Assembly (NCBI RefSeq): GCF_900104965.1
Contig: NZ_LT629757.1
Coordinates: 2,604,001 to 2,668,000, forward strand
DNA length: 64,000 nucleotides
Direction: 5' to 3'
From: Nocardioides scoriae
GTDB taxonomy: Bacteria > Actinomycetota > Actinomycetes > Propionibacteriales > Nocardioidaceae
The notes below the pieces were generated by a model, which saw nothing but the letters and a program-made list of their open reading frames with translations, was not told where the DNA came from and did not search any database. The translations under genes and the position numbers were made by a program. Positions 43,853 through 54,463 of this stretch are shown one piece after another. The first letter of the stretch is position 1, and each line of letters opens with the position of its first letter.

Positions 43853-45867
43853 GCCGTCTCCTGCTCCTCGTGCGTTGCTGGTTGGTTCGTGACCACGGCG
43901 AGCACGTCGCCCGCCGCCACCTGCACCCCGGCGGCGACGAGGTCGGTGACGACGCCGTCGACGGGGGCCTTGATCGTGTGCTGCATCTTCATCGCCTCCA
44001 GGACGACGACCGCCTGGCCCGCGCTGACCGGCGCGCCCTCGGCGACGGGGACGCCCACCACCGTGCCAGGCATCGGCGCCAGCAGCGACCCCTCCGCCAG
44101 GACGTCGGCGGGGTCGACGAAGCGCGGCACCTCGCGCAGACGCGCGGACCCGAGTCCGCCGTCGAGGAGCAGCTCACGCTGGCCGGGCGCGGCGGTCGGG
44201 GACATGTGTCCGCGCGTCTGCGTGCGGACGCCGTCGACCTCCAGCACCACGAGGTCGGGCGCGGCGCTGACCACGACCAGGTCGTCGCGGGTGGCGTGGC
44301 GGTAGCCGTCGCGGCCGGCGTGCCACTCCACGACCCGTGGCTCCCCGTCCAGGTCGGGCGCCTCCAGGACGGTCCGCTGGGGCTGGGAGACGACGTTGCG
44401 CCAGCCGACCGGCGCACCCCGCTGCACCCGGCGGGCGAGGCGGTCGCGCTCGGCCAGCATGACCGCCGCGGCGAGGGCCAGGGGCTCGCGGTCGCCGCTG
44501 CGTCCGCGCGGCACCTCGGGGTGGGTGGTGAGGAACTCCGTCGACAGCTCGCCGGCCAGGAACGCCTCGTGCGTCAGCACCGCCACCAGCAGGTCCCGGT
44601 TGGTGCGCACGCCGTGCAGCCGCGCCCGGCGCAGCGCCCCGGCCAGCCGTCGCGCCGCCAGCTCGCGGGTCGGCGCCCAGGCGATCACCTTGGCCAGCAT
44701 CGCGTCGTAGTGCGTGGAGACCTCGTCGCCGGTCGCGAACCCGGAGTCGAGCCGGATCCCCGGCCCGGTCAGCGGACCGAAGCAGACGTCGACGTCCGGG
44801 ACCTCGAAGCCGGCCAGCGTGCCGCTCTGGGGGCGGTAGTCGGCGGCGGGGTCCTCGGCGTACAGCCGGACCTCGATGGCGTGCCCGACCGGCCCCTCGG
44901 GACCGTCGCCGCGCGACCTGCTCGGGGACCGGAGGTCGAGCCCCCCGGCGACCTGGAGCTGCAGCTCCACGAGGTCGACGCCGAAGACCGCCTCGGTGAC
45001 GGGGTGCTCGACCTGCAGGCGGGTGTTCATCTCCAGGAAGGCGACCCGGTCGCCGGAGACCATGAACTCCACCGTGCCGGCGCCGACGTACCCGATCGCC
45101 TCGGCGGCGCTGCGGGCCGCGGCGTGCAGGGTGCGCCGCACGTCGTCGGACAGGCCGGGCGCCGGCGCCTCCTCGACGACCTTCTGGTGGCGTCGCTGGA
45201 CCGAGCAGTCGCGCTCGCCCAGCACCAGCACGCCGCCGTGCGCGTCGCCCACGACCTGGACCTCGACGTGGCGGCCGTGCTCGAGGTAGGCCTCCACGAA
45301 GACCGTGCCGTCGCCGAACGCCGAGGCCGCCTCGGCCTGCGCGCCCGCCACCGCCTCCGCGAGGTCGTCGAGCGTGCGCACCACCCGCATGCCGCGGCCG
45401 CCGCCACCGGCCGAGGCCTTGACCAGCACCGGCAGGTCGGCCTCGGAGACCGCGCCCGGGTCGAGGTCGGTCAGCACCGGCACGCCCGCGGCCGCCATCA
45501 GCCGCTTGGCCTTGATCTTGGAGCCCATCGCCTCGATCGACGCCGGCGTCGGGCCCACCCAGGTCAGGCCGGCGTCGAGGACCGCGCGGGCGAAGCCGGC
45601 GTTCTCGGACAGGAAGCCGTAGCCCGGGTGCACCGCGTCGGCCCCGGCCCGGCGGGCGGCGTCGACCACGAGGTCGGCGCGGAGGTAGGTCTCGGACGGG
45701 GTGGAGCCCGGCAGGTGGACCGCGACGTCGGCCTCGCCGACGAACGGCAGCCCCGCGTCGGCGTCGGAGTGCACCGCCACGGTCTCGATGCCGAGCCGGC
45801 GGCAGGTCGCGAACACGCGCCGCGCGATCTCGCCGCGGTTGGCCACGAGCAGCCGGGTGATGGTCAT
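43849..45867 (-). CDS. Acyl-CoA carboxylase alpha subunit (biotin carboxylase plus BCCP)
   Basis: 672 aa. Biotin carboxylase: RLLVANRGEIARRVF, HPGYGFLSENAGFA, ASAGGGGRGMRVV (ATP-grasp), EFMVSGDRVAFLEMNTRLQVEHPVTE. The C-terminal biotinyl domain has EAMKMQH, Lys near 626. It carboxylates biotin and serves the beta subunit just upstream, as in methylcrotonyl- or geranyl-CoA carboxylase. Starts 8 nt after the beta subunit stop. Confidence 0.95.
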   Translation of the reverse strand: MTITRLLVANRGEIARRVFATCRRLGIETVAVHSDADAGLPFVGEADVAVHLPGSTPSETYLRADLVVDAARRAGADAVHPGYGFLSENAGFARAVLDAGLTWVGPTPASIEAMGSKIKAKRLMAAAGVPVLTDLDPGAVSEADLPVLVKASAGGGGRGMRVVRTLDDLAEAVAGAQAEAASAFGDGTVFVEAYLEHGRHVEVQVVGDAHGGVLVLGERDCSVQRRHQKVVEEAPAPGLSDDVRRTLHAAARSAAEAIGYVGAGTVEFMVSGDRVAFLEMNTRLQVEHPVTEAVFGVDLVELQLQVAGGLDLRSPSRSRGDGPEGPVGHAIEVRLYAEDPAADYRPQSGTLAGFEVPDVDVCFGPLTGPGIRLDSGFATGDEVSTHYDAMLAKVIAWAPTRELAARRLAGALRRARLHGVRTNRDLLVAVLTHEAFLAGELSTEFLTTHPEVPRGRSGDREPLALAAAVMLAERDRLARRVQRGAPVGWRNVVSQPQRTVLEAPDLDGEPRVVEWHAGRDGYRHATRDDLVVVSAAPDLVVLEVDGVRTQTRGHMSPTAAPGQRELLLDGGLGSARLREVPRFVDPADVLAEGSLLAPMPGTVVGVPVAEGAPVSAGQAVVVLEAMKMQHTIKAPVDGVVTDLVAAGVQVAAGDVLAVVTNQPATHEEQETA

Positions 45868-45875
45868 GTCGCTCC

Positions 45876-47488
<1,613 letters not shown>

Positions 47489-47492
<4 letters not shown>

Positions 47493-48655
47493 GCGGTGTA
47501 CCCCAGCAGGCGGGCACTCAGGTCGGTCAGCACTTCGGTCGCTCCTCCTCCGATGCCGAGGATCCGGGAGTCGCGGTAGTGCCGCTCCACCTCGGTCCCG
47601 TGCAGGTAGCCGGTGCCGCCGTGCAGCTGCACCGCCCGGTCGACGACGTGGTCGCAGGCCTCGACGGCCGTCTGCTTGGCCAGGCAGGCCTCCGCGACGA
47701 CGTCCTCCCCCGCGACGTGCCGCGCGGCGACGTGGCGGGTGTAGACGCGGGCGGTCTCGACCTGCCGGTGCATCTCGACCAGCTGGTGCTGCACCACCTG
47801 GCGGCTGGCCAGCGGGCGGCCGAAGGTCTCCCGCTCCCGTGCGTACGCCGCGGCGAGCGCCAGCGACCGCGCCGCGATCCCGTAGGCGTGCACGGCCAGC
47901 GCGATCCGCTCGACGACGAACTGCTCGGCGATCTGGACGAAGCCGCTGTGCTCCTCGCCGACGAGGTTCGCGACGGGGACGCGCACGTCGGCGTACGCCA
48001 GCTCGGCGGTGTCGGAGCAGTGCCAGCCCATCTTGCCCAGCGAGCGGTCGACGGTGAACCCGGGCGTGCCCTTCTCGACCACGAGCAGGCTGATGCCGCC
48101 GTGACCGGGGCCGCCGGTGCGCACCGCGGTGGTCACGAAGTCGGCCCGCACCCCGCTGGTGATGAAGGTCTTGGTGCCGTTGACGACGTAGTGGTCGCCG
48201 TCGCGCACTGCGGTCGTGCGCAGGCGCGCGACGTCGGAGCCGCCGCCGGGCTCGGTGACGGCCAGCGCACCGATCAGCTCCCCCGCCAGGGTCGGGCGCA
48301 CCCAGCGGTCGACCTGCTCGGGGGTGCCGCGGGCCGCGAGGTGCGGCAGCGCGATGCCGGCGGTGAACAGCCCGGCGGCCAGCCCCGAGGACCCGCCCGC
48401 GGCGAAGAACGCCTCCTGCAGCGCGACGGAGTCGAGCAGGGTGCCGCCCTCGCCGCCGACCGCCTCGGGGAAGGAGAGGCCCAGCAGGCCGGCCCTCGCC
48501 GCGGCCTGGTGGAGCGAGCGCGGGATCTCCCCGGCGTCCTCCCAGTCCTGCAGGTGGGGCAGCACCTCGCGGCGCACCAGCTCGGCCGTCGACTCCTGCA
48601 GCGCGCGCTGCTCGTCGGTCCAGGCTCCCGGTCCCTGAGCGTGTCGAAGGGTCAC
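47489..48655 (-). CDS. Acyl-CoA dehydrogenase (AtuD/LiuA-like), first copy
   Basis: 388 aa. LAVTEPGGGSDVARLRTTA, TKTFITSGVRADF, MGWHCSDTAEL, and QLHGGTGYLHGTEVERHYRDSRIL with the catalytic-region residues. The GTG start has AGGAG 5 nt upstream and overlaps the AtuA-like stop. Codons 2-9 (TLRHAQGP) are encoded by a CCCTTCGACACGCTCAGGGA repeat that recurs elsewhere in the window, so the extreme N-terminus is probably a repeat insertion. Confidence 0.92.
48641..48652. repeat. Dispersed repeat core GTGTCGAAGGGT
   Basis: Part of CCCTGAGCGTGTCGAAGGGT next to the dehydrogenase start. Related cores GTCTCGAAGGGT occur at 49088-49099 and 49103-49114, inverted at 48983-48994, and GTCTCGAAGGG at 11983-11993. 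Confidence 0.7.
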
Positions 48656-50442
48656 AGCAGCTCCTGGGGGACGTCGACGTGACGCGAGCGCAACCACTCG
48701 CCCAGCGCCTTGGCCTGCGGGTCGAACCGGGTCGAGGCGGCCACCCCGTCGCCGAGCAGGCCGCGCACCAGCACGTTGACGCCGTGCAGGTTGGGCAGCC
48801 CGACCACCTCGACCTCGAGGTCGGCGGCCTCGGGCAGCAGCGCCTTGACGCGTGCGGGCGTCACGAAGCCGGCCAGCCACCGCCCGCGCGCCTCCTGCAG
48901 CTCGCCCGAGCGGGCCCACAGGCCCACGTTGGCGTCGCCGCCCTTGTCGCCGGACCGGGCGTGGACGAAGGTGCCGAGCGGGACCCTTCGAGACGGCTGC
49001 CGCGCCCCCTCCTCCGGGACCGACCCCACCTCGGACGACGCCTCGCTCCCCGAGTTCCCCCCGTTCCCTGAGGAAGGACGAAGTCCTGTCTCGAAGGGTC
49101 CTGTCTCGAAGGGTGTCCCGAAGGGTCCGGTCTCGGGGACCACCTCGGTCGTGCCGTCGGGCAGGTGCACGGTGTGGGTGACGACGTCGCGGTCGACGTA
49201 CGCCGGCCGGTAGACGCCGTACGGCACGGCGGGGCCGGGGGGCGAGGTGAGCGTGAAGCCGGGGTACGACGCCAGCGCGAGCTCCACGCCGACGGCGGTG
49301 AAGGCCTTGCCGACGGGGTCGGGCGAGGGGTCCTTGACGCTGACCCGCAGCAGGCACGAGGCCCCCTCCTCGGTGTCGGCGTCCTCCTGCGGTGCCCGGG
49401 TCCGCGACCAGGTGACCTCGGCGGCACCGAGGCGCGGCTCGAGCTGCGCCCGCACCCAGGCGGCCTTCTCGTCGAGGTCGAGACCGGTCAGCACCAGCTC
49501 GAGCTGGTTGCGCCAGCCGCCGAGCTCGTTGACGCAGACCTTGAGCCGGGCGGGCGCGGGGAGGCCGCGGACCCCGGAGACGCGCACCCGGTCGGGGCCC
49601 TCCTGGTGCAGCACGACCGAGGTGAGGTCGACGGTGACGTCGGGGCCGAGGTAGGCGGTCGTCTGCACCTCGTACATCAGCTGCGCGGTGACGGTGTCGA
49701 CCGAGACCAGCCCGCCGGTGCCGTCGTGCTTGGTGATCACGCTGCTGCCGTCGGCGGCGACCTCGGCGATCGGGAAGCCGAGCGGCCGGGCGTCGCGGGC
49801 CAGCTCGAGGAAGCCGGAGAAGTTGCCCCCGGTGGCCTGGGTGCCGCACTCGACCACGTGGCCGGCGACGACGGCCCCGGCGAGCTGGTCGAGGTCGGCG
49901 GGCGTCCAGCCGTGGTGCCAGGCGGCGGGGCCCACGACCACCGACGCGTCGGTGACGCGACCGGTCACGACGACGTCGGCGCCGGCCTCCAGCGCCCGGG
50001 CGATGCCGAAGCCGCCGAGGTAGGCGTTGGCGGTGAGCGCGCCGTCGAGCCCGAGCTCGGCCGCGCGGGGCGCGAGGTCGTCGCCGTCGACCCAGGCGAT
50101 CGACGGCGAGAGGCCGAGCCCGTCGGCCACCTCGCGCAGCCGGGCCGCGAGGCCGGCGGGGTTGAGGCCGCCCGCGTTGGAGACCAGCCGCACGCCCCGC
50201 TCCAGCGCCAGGCCGAGGCAGTCCTCGACCTGCCGCACGAAGGTCCGGGCGTAGCCCGTCGAGGGGTCCTTGAGCCGGTCACGGCCCAGGATCAGCATCG
50301 TCAGCTCGGCCAGGTAGTCGCCGGTGACCACGTCGAGGGGTGCCCCGCCCTCCAGCACCTCGCGCATGGCCGAGAGCCGGTCGCCGTAGAAGCCGCTGCA
50401 GTTGGCGACGACCAGGGGCCGCGCGGCGTCGGGGAGGCTCAC
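48652..50442 (-). CDS. AtuA-family (DUF1446) acyclic terpene utilization protein
   Basis: 596 aa. Residues 1-440 form the AtuA domain (CSGFYGDRLSAMREVLEGG, VSNAGGLNPAGLA, GRVTDASVVVGPAAWHHGW, VECGTQATGGNFSGF). Residues 500-596 form the small AtuA-like C-terminal domain (FVHARSGDKGGDANVGLWAR, GLPNLHGVNVLVRGLL). The linker of about 55 residues is encoded by repeats. AtuA is needed for citronellol/geraniol growth in Pseudomonas, with no proven reaction. GTG start coupled to TIGR03084 (GTGA). Confidence 0.91.
   Translation of the reverse strand: MSLPDAARPLVVANCSGFYGDRLSAMREVLEGGAPLDVVTGDYLAELTMLILGRDRLKDPSTGYARTFVRQVEDCLGLALERGVRLVSNAGGLNPAGLAARLREVADGLGLSPSIAWVDGDDLAPRAAELGLDGALTANAYLGGFGIARALEAGADVVVTGRVTDASVVVGPAAWHHGWTPADLDQLAGAVVAGHVVECGTQATGGNFSGFLELARDARPLGFPIAEVAADGSSVITKHDGTGGLVSVDTVTAQLMYEVQTTAYLGPDVTVDLTSVVLHQEGPDRVRVSGVRGLPAPARLKVCVNELGGWRNQLELVLTGLDLDEKAAWVRAQLEPRLGAAEVTWSRTRAPQEDADTEEGASCLLRVSVKDPSPDPVGKAFTAVGVELALASYPGFTLTSPPGPAVPYGVYRPAYVDRDVVTHTVHLPDGTTEVVPETGPFGTPFETGPFETGLRPSSGNGGNSGSEASSEVGSVPEEGARQPSRRVPLGTFVHARSGDKGGDANVGLWARSGELQEARGRWLAGFVTPARVKALLPEAADLEVEVVGLPNLHGVNVLVRGLLGDGVAASTRFDPQAKALGEWLRSRHVDVPQELL
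48979..49140. repeat. Repeat cluster inside the AtuA-like coding sequence
   Basis: Two adjacent 15-bp units CCTGTCTCGAAGGGT (49085-49099 and 49100-49114), a partial third (49115-49126) and one inverted copy ACCCTTCGAGAC (48983-48994). They encode the low-complexity linker between the two AtuA domains without breaking the frame. Confidence 0.75.
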
Positions 50443-51257
50443 GCCACCGGGCCCGCGGGGTCGTCGAGACCCGTGGCGCCGGGCGCGCGGCCCGGTCCGG
50501 GCGGGCCGGCGAAGGCCTGCGCGAGGTCGAGCCAGCGGTCGGCGACGGGCCCCACCGCCGTCAGGTCGAGGTCGTCGCGGTGGCGGCGCTGGGTCACCCG
50601 CAGGCAGAAGTCGTACGCCGACCCGGTGACCCGCTGCTCGGCCGCCTCGTCGCCCCAGGTCCAGGCCTCGCCCGACGGCGCGACCAGCTCGACGCGGACC
50701 TCCTCGGTCGGCGCGGGCAGCCCGTGGGTGGCGAACGCGAACCCGCGGGTCCGCACCCCCAGGTGGGCGACGTGGCGGATCCGGTCGGTCGGGAGCACCA
50801 CCGCGTCGAGCGCGTCGGCGACGTCGAGCGCGTGCGCCCAGGTCTCCATGAAGCGGGCGGTGGCCATCGAGGTGGCGCTCATCGGCGGCCCGAACCACGG
50901 CATCCTCCGTCCCTCGGGGGCGCTGCGCAGCGCGGCGGCCAGGGCCGCGCGGCCAGCCCGCCACCGGGCCAGCAGGTCGGCGGGCGGCACCCGACCGCCG
51001 GCCAGCGCCTCGGCGTCGACGAACCCGTCGGGGTCCTCCAGCGCGCGGAGCACCAGTGCGTCCCAGACGTCCTTGCTGGTGGCGGCGGCGACCGCGGCGT
51101 CGTCGGTCCAGGCCAGGTGGGCGACCTGGGTGGCGACGTCCCAGCCGGGCGCCGGGGTCGGCGTGCGCCAGCCGGTCTCGTCGAGGTCGGCGACCAGCCG
51201 CTCGAGCTGCGCACCCTCCGCCTCCAGGTCGGCGAGGACCTGCTCCAGCACGTTCAT
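50439..51257 (-). CDS. TIGR03084 family metal-binding protein
   Basis: 272 aa. A DinB/MDMPI-like four-helix bundle with His ligands in VAHLAWTDD and ETWAHALDVADAL, the pattern that binds one divalent metal, and a C-terminal sterol-carrier-like domain. The family is related to mycothiol-dependent isomerases. It is constantly found next to AtuA-like and acyl-CoA carboxylase genes in Actinobacteria. It overlaps TetR and AtuA by 4 bp each. The reaction is unknown. Confidence 0.86.
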   Translation of the reverse strand: MNVLEQVLADLEAEGAQLERLVADLDETGWRTPTPAPGWDVATQVAHLAWTDDAAVAAATSKDVWDALVLRALEDPDGFVDAEALAGGRVPPADLLARWRAGRAALAAALRSAPEGRRMPWFGPPMSATSMATARFMETWAHALDVADALDAVVLPTDRIRHVAHLGVRTRGFAFATHGLPAPTEEVRVELVAPSGEAWTWGDEAAEQRVTGSAYDFCLRVTQRRHRDDLDLTAVGPVADRWLDLAQAFAGPPGPGRAPGATGLDDPAGPVA

Positions 51258-51856
51258 GCGGCCTCCAGGGCGGCGTCGAGGGTCTGCGCCCAGGCCGCGA
51301 GGATGCGTCCCCGGCGGGCGGTGTCGTCGCTGATCGTGTTGGCCAGGCCCAGGCCGCGCACCAGGTCGAGGGTGCCCTGGACCAGCTCGCGGACGCCGGG
51401 ACGGCTCTCGTCGACGCCGAGCGCGGCGACGGCGATCCGGTGGGCGTCGCGGCCCACCCGCTGCTCCAGCGGCAGCACCGCGGCGTGCAGCGCGGGGTCG
51501 GTGCGCGCCGCCACCCACAGCTCGAGCGCGGCGGAGAAGACCGGCGAGGTGAAGTGGTCGGCGAACATCTCCAGCACCGCGCGCGTGCGTCGCCTGCCCG
51601 TCGGCAGCCCCGCCGCGGCGGCCCGCAGCTCCTCGCCGCGGACCTCGCTCAGGTGGGCCACCGCCGCGAGGACGAGGTCGCTCTTGGTCGGGAAGTGGTG
51701 CAGCTGGGCCCCGCGGCTCACCCCGGCGCGCTGGGAGACCAGCGTCGTGGAGGTGCCGGACCAGCCGTGCTCGACCAGGCACTCGATGGTGGCCTCGAGC
51801 AGCCGCTGCCGCATGGCGCGGGTGCGCTGCTCCTGGGGCACCCGCGTCGTGGTCAC
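51254..51856 (-). CDS. TetR/AcrR family regulator of the Atu/Liu-like operon
   Basis: 200 aa. N-terminal HTH: MRQRLLEATIECLVEHGWSGTSTTLVSQRAGVSRGAQLHHFPTK pattern near residues 15-60, a clear TetR fold, with a helical ligand domain after it. It is the first gene of the leftward operon and overlaps TIGR03084 (ATGA), so it probably controls its own operon in response to an acyl-CoA (inference). A CAGTC-AA-GACTG palindrome lies 30 bp upstream. Confidence 0.92.
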   Translation of the reverse strand: MTTTRVPQEQRTRAMRQRLLEATIECLVEHGWSGTSTTLVSQRAGVSRGAQLHHFPTKSDLVLAAVAHLSEVRGEELRAAAAGLPTGRRRTRAVLEMFADHFTSPVFSAALELWVAARTDPALHAAVLPLEQRVGRDAHRIAVAALGVDESRPGVRELVQGTLDLVRGLGLANTISDDTARRGRILAAWAQTLDAALEAA

Positions 51857-51885
51857 CGGGCGATCCTCGCCCGCTCACCAACAAA

Positions 51886-51897
51886 CAGTCAAGACTG
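51886..51897. promoter_or_regulatory. Palindromic operator upstream of tetR
   Basis: CAGTCAAGACTG, perfect 5-bp halves with a 2-bp centre. On the minus strand it contains TTGACT, a good -35, so a bound repressor would block the promoter. The AT-rich patch is unusual for this region. Confidence 0.5.
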
Positions 51898-51901
51898 ACT
51901 T

Positions 51902-53308
51902 TTAGTGGGTCCGCGCGCCGCGCCGCGCGGCGACGAGCACGACGACCGCCGCGGCCCACGACAGCGCGGCCGCGACCACCACCGCCACCTGCCAGCCGTC
52001 GACCACCGCGGCGGCACCGGCGCCCGGGCCGGCGTGCTGGACCAGGACCGAGAACAGCGTGATGCCGCACGCGGCCCCGAGGTAGCGCGCGGTGTTGTTG
52101 GTGCCCGACCCCATGGCCGCCCGGTCGGGCGGCACGTGGGCCACCGCCTCGCGCCCCAGGCCCGCGTTGAGCACCCCGGTGGCCAGGCCCGCGACCGCCA
52201 GCGCCGGCACCAGCCGCCAGGCCGAGGAGCCCGTGGTGAGGCCGAGCCCCAGGAGCTGGCCGGCGCCGACCACGACGAGGGCGACGCCGAGCGTGGCCGA
52301 GCCCGACAGCGGCAGCGCGACCCGGCGCACCAGCAGCGAGGTGCCCACGCTGGTCGCCGACCACACGAGGATCAGCCAGGTCGCGGTCCACACCCCCTCC
52401 CCCAGGCCGAGCTGCACGACCAGCGGCACGTTGGAGGTCATCGCGATGATCCCCAGGCCCACCCCCAGGGCCCCGACCGTCGCGGCCAGGAACCCCGGCT
52501 CGGCCAGCAGCCGCAGCTCCACCATCGGCTCGGCGACCCGGCGCTCGACCACCACGAAGGCGACCAGCGAGGCCACCGCCAGCGCCAGCAGCGCGACGAC
52601 GAGCGGCGAGAGCCCCGCCCGGATCCCCGTCAGGCCCGCGACCAGGAGCGTGAGGCCACCGGCGAGGGCGATCGTCCCCGCGACGTCCAGCCGCCTCGGG
52701 TGGGCCGCCCGCGACTCGCCCAGCCCGCGAGCGCTCGGCACCACGAGGGCCAGCACGAGCACGGCCGTCAGCGCGTAGCCCTCGCGCCACCCGGTGCCGA
52801 CGTCGAGGCCGGCCGCCAGGAGCGCGCCCACCGTGATGCCCAGGCCCACGCTCGCGCCCCACACGCCGGTCGCCCGGCCGCGCTCGACGGGGTCGGTGAA
52901 GGTGTGGGCCAGGATCGCCAGCCCGCAGGAGAGGACCGCGGCGCCGCCGAGGCCCTCCACGACGCGGGCCCCGACGAAGACCGCGCTGACGGGGGCCAGC
53001 GCGCACAGCAGCGCCCCGAGGCCCATGACGGCCAGGCCGCCGACGTACACCCTCCGGCGGCCGCGGGCGTCGCCCAGCGCCCCGCTGGCCAGCAGGCCCG
53101 CCGCGAGGCCGACGCTCATCGAGCTGAGGATCCAGGCACGGGCACCCGACCCCGACCCGAGGTCGGCGGCGGTCGCCGGCACGGTCGACATCGGGGTCAC
53201 GTAGGTGACCAGCACCAGCGCGGTCCCGAGCGCCACGAGCAGCACCGGCCGCTCGGGACGCACGGCGTCGAGGGGCGGACGGGGGGTCGGTTTGACTTCC
53301 GAACTCAC
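51902..53308 (-). CDS. MFS drug/proton antiporter-like transporter (DHA2, 14-helix type)
   Basis: 468 aa, about 14 membrane helices. Motif A GALGDARGRRRVYVGG between helices 2 and 3, motif C-like GASVGLGITVGALLAAG. The GTG at 53308 is chosen because TACGTT lies exactly 7 nt upstream; a TTG 9 nt earlier would fall within that spacing. It lies upstream of tetR in the same direction. Substrate unknown; most relatives export drugs or metabolites. Confidence 0.9.
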   Translation of the reverse strand: MSSEVKPTPRPPLDAVRPERPVLLVALGTALVLVTYVTPMSTVPATAADLGSGSGARAWILSSMSVGLAAGLLASGALGDARGRRRVYVGGLAVMGLGALLCALAPVSAVFVGARVVEGLGGAAVLSCGLAILAHTFTDPVERGRATGVWGASVGLGITVGALLAAGLDVGTGWREGYALTAVLVLALVVPSARGLGESRAAHPRRLDVAGTIALAGGLTLLVAGLTGIRAGLSPLVVALLALAVASLVAFVVVERRVAEPMVELRLLAEPGFLAATVGALGVGLGIIAMTSNVPLVVQLGLGEGVWTATWLILVWSATSVGTSLLVRRVALPLSGSATLGVALVVVGAGQLLGLGLTTGSSAWRLVPALAVAGLATGVLNAGLGREAVAHVPPDRAAMGSGTNNTARYLGAACGITLFSVLVQHAGPGAGAAAVVDGWQVAVVVAAALSWAAAVVVLVAARRGARTH

Positions 53309-53315
53309 TCGCGGC

Positions 53316-53321
53316 AACGTA
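53316..53321 (-). promoter_or_regulatory. Leaderless-type -10 of the MFS gene
   Basis: TACGTT on the minus strand, 7 nt before GTG 53308. Confidence 0.55.
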
Positions 53322-53400
53322 GCAGCGAAACGCCCGCACGACCACCCCGTGCCCCCCGCTGTCCCTGCCCCCGGCCACCCCGCGACCCGCTCGGAGCCCC

Positions 53401-53811
53401 ATGCCCACCGTCCCGCTGGCCCCGCTCGCCGCCCTGCCCGGCCGACCGTGCCCGATGGCCGCGTCGCTGGAGGTCGTCGGCGAGCGGTGGGCGCTGCTGG
53501 TGGTGCGCGAGGTGGCGCTCGGCCAGCACCGCTTCTCCGGGATCGTCGCCGGCACCGGCGCGCCCCGGGACCGGGTGACCGCCCGGCTGCGCAGCCTGGT
53601 GGCGGCCGGGGTGCTGGAGCGGCGGCAGTACCAGTCCGGCCCGGACCGCTTCGACTACCACCTCACCGACGCCGGGCGCGACCTGCTGCCGGTGCTCGAC
53701 GCCCTCGTCGGCTGGGGCCGGGTCCACGCCGTGCACCCCGACGACCCCGACCTGCCCCGACACCGGCGACGCCGCTGGGTCGACCCCGCCACCCCCCAGG
53801 AGAGCCCGTGA
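53401..53811 (+). CDS. HxlR-type winged-helix regulator
   Basis: 136 aa. CPMAASLEVVGERWALLVVREVALGQHRFSGI is the HxlR signature with its Cys, followed by the recognition helix DRVTARLRSLVAAGVLERRQYQ and the wing DYHLTDAGRDLL. The stop overlaps the thioesterase start (GTGA), so it may regulate that gene. It may also act on the divergent MFS gene (inference). Confidence 0.9.
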   Translation: MPTVPLAPLAALPGRPCPMAASLEVVGERWALLVVREVALGQHRFSGIVAGTGAPRDRVTARLRSLVAAGVLERRQYQSGPDRFDYHLTDAGRDLLPVLDALVGWGRVHAVHPDDPDLPRHRRRRWVDPATPQESP

Positions 53812-54365
53812 CCGACGTGACCGACCCCGCGACGACCGCCCCCGAGTCCCCCGACTCCCCCGACTGGGGCGAGCCGCGCTCGCGCACCGTCACCTGGCAC
53901 GACCCGCTGCGCTCGGCCCAGGCCGGGCTGGCCATGGCCGGGATCGACTACCTGCACGCCATGGTCGAGGGCAGGATCCCGCCGCCGCCGATCGCACAGC
54001 TGGTCCAGATGGACTTCACGGCCGCCGAGCCGGGGCGGGTGGAGTTCACCTGCACGCCGGACGAGTCGGCGTACAACCCGATCGGGGCGGTGCACGGCGG
54101 GCTGGTCTGCACGCTGCTCGACTCGGTCGCCGGGTGCGCGCTGCACAGCACGCTGCCGGCCGGCAAGGGCTACACCTCGGTCGAGATCAAGGTCAGCTAC
54201 CTCAAGGCCGTCCGGGCCTCCAGCGGGCAGCTCACCGCCGTCGGCACGGTGGTGAAGGCCGGCTCGCGGGTGGGCTTCACCGAGGGCGTGGTCACCGACG
54301 CGTCGGGGGCCGTGGTCGCCACCTGCTCCAGCACGCTGCTCGTCTTCGACCTGCCGACCGGCTGA
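53808..54365 (+). CDS. PaaI-type hotdog-fold thioesterase
   Basis: 185 aa. NPIGAVHGGLVCTLLDSVAGCALHS is the hotdog helix with the catalytic-region Asp, then SVEIKVSYLKAVR. It should hydrolyse an acyl- or aryl-CoA thioester. An N-terminal extension of about 50 residues precedes the domain. It is coupled to the HxlR regulator. Confidence 0.88.
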   Translation: MTDVTDPATTAPESPDSPDWGEPRSRTVTWHDPLRSAQAGLAMAGIDYLHAMVEGRIPPPPIAQLVQMDFTAAEPGRVEFTCTPDESAYNPIGAVHGGLVCTLLDSVAGCALHSTLPAGKGYTSVEIKVSYLKAVRASSGQLTAVGTVVKAGSRVGFTEGVVTDASGAVVATCSSTLLVFDLPTG

Positions 54366-54463
54366 GCGGCTCGCGGACGGGGCGACGGGGCGCGGCCCGC
54401 ACCCCGGATCGACCCGACCGGCGTGGGACGACTGGGAACGCGCCGCCTGGGCACGGTGTCGGC

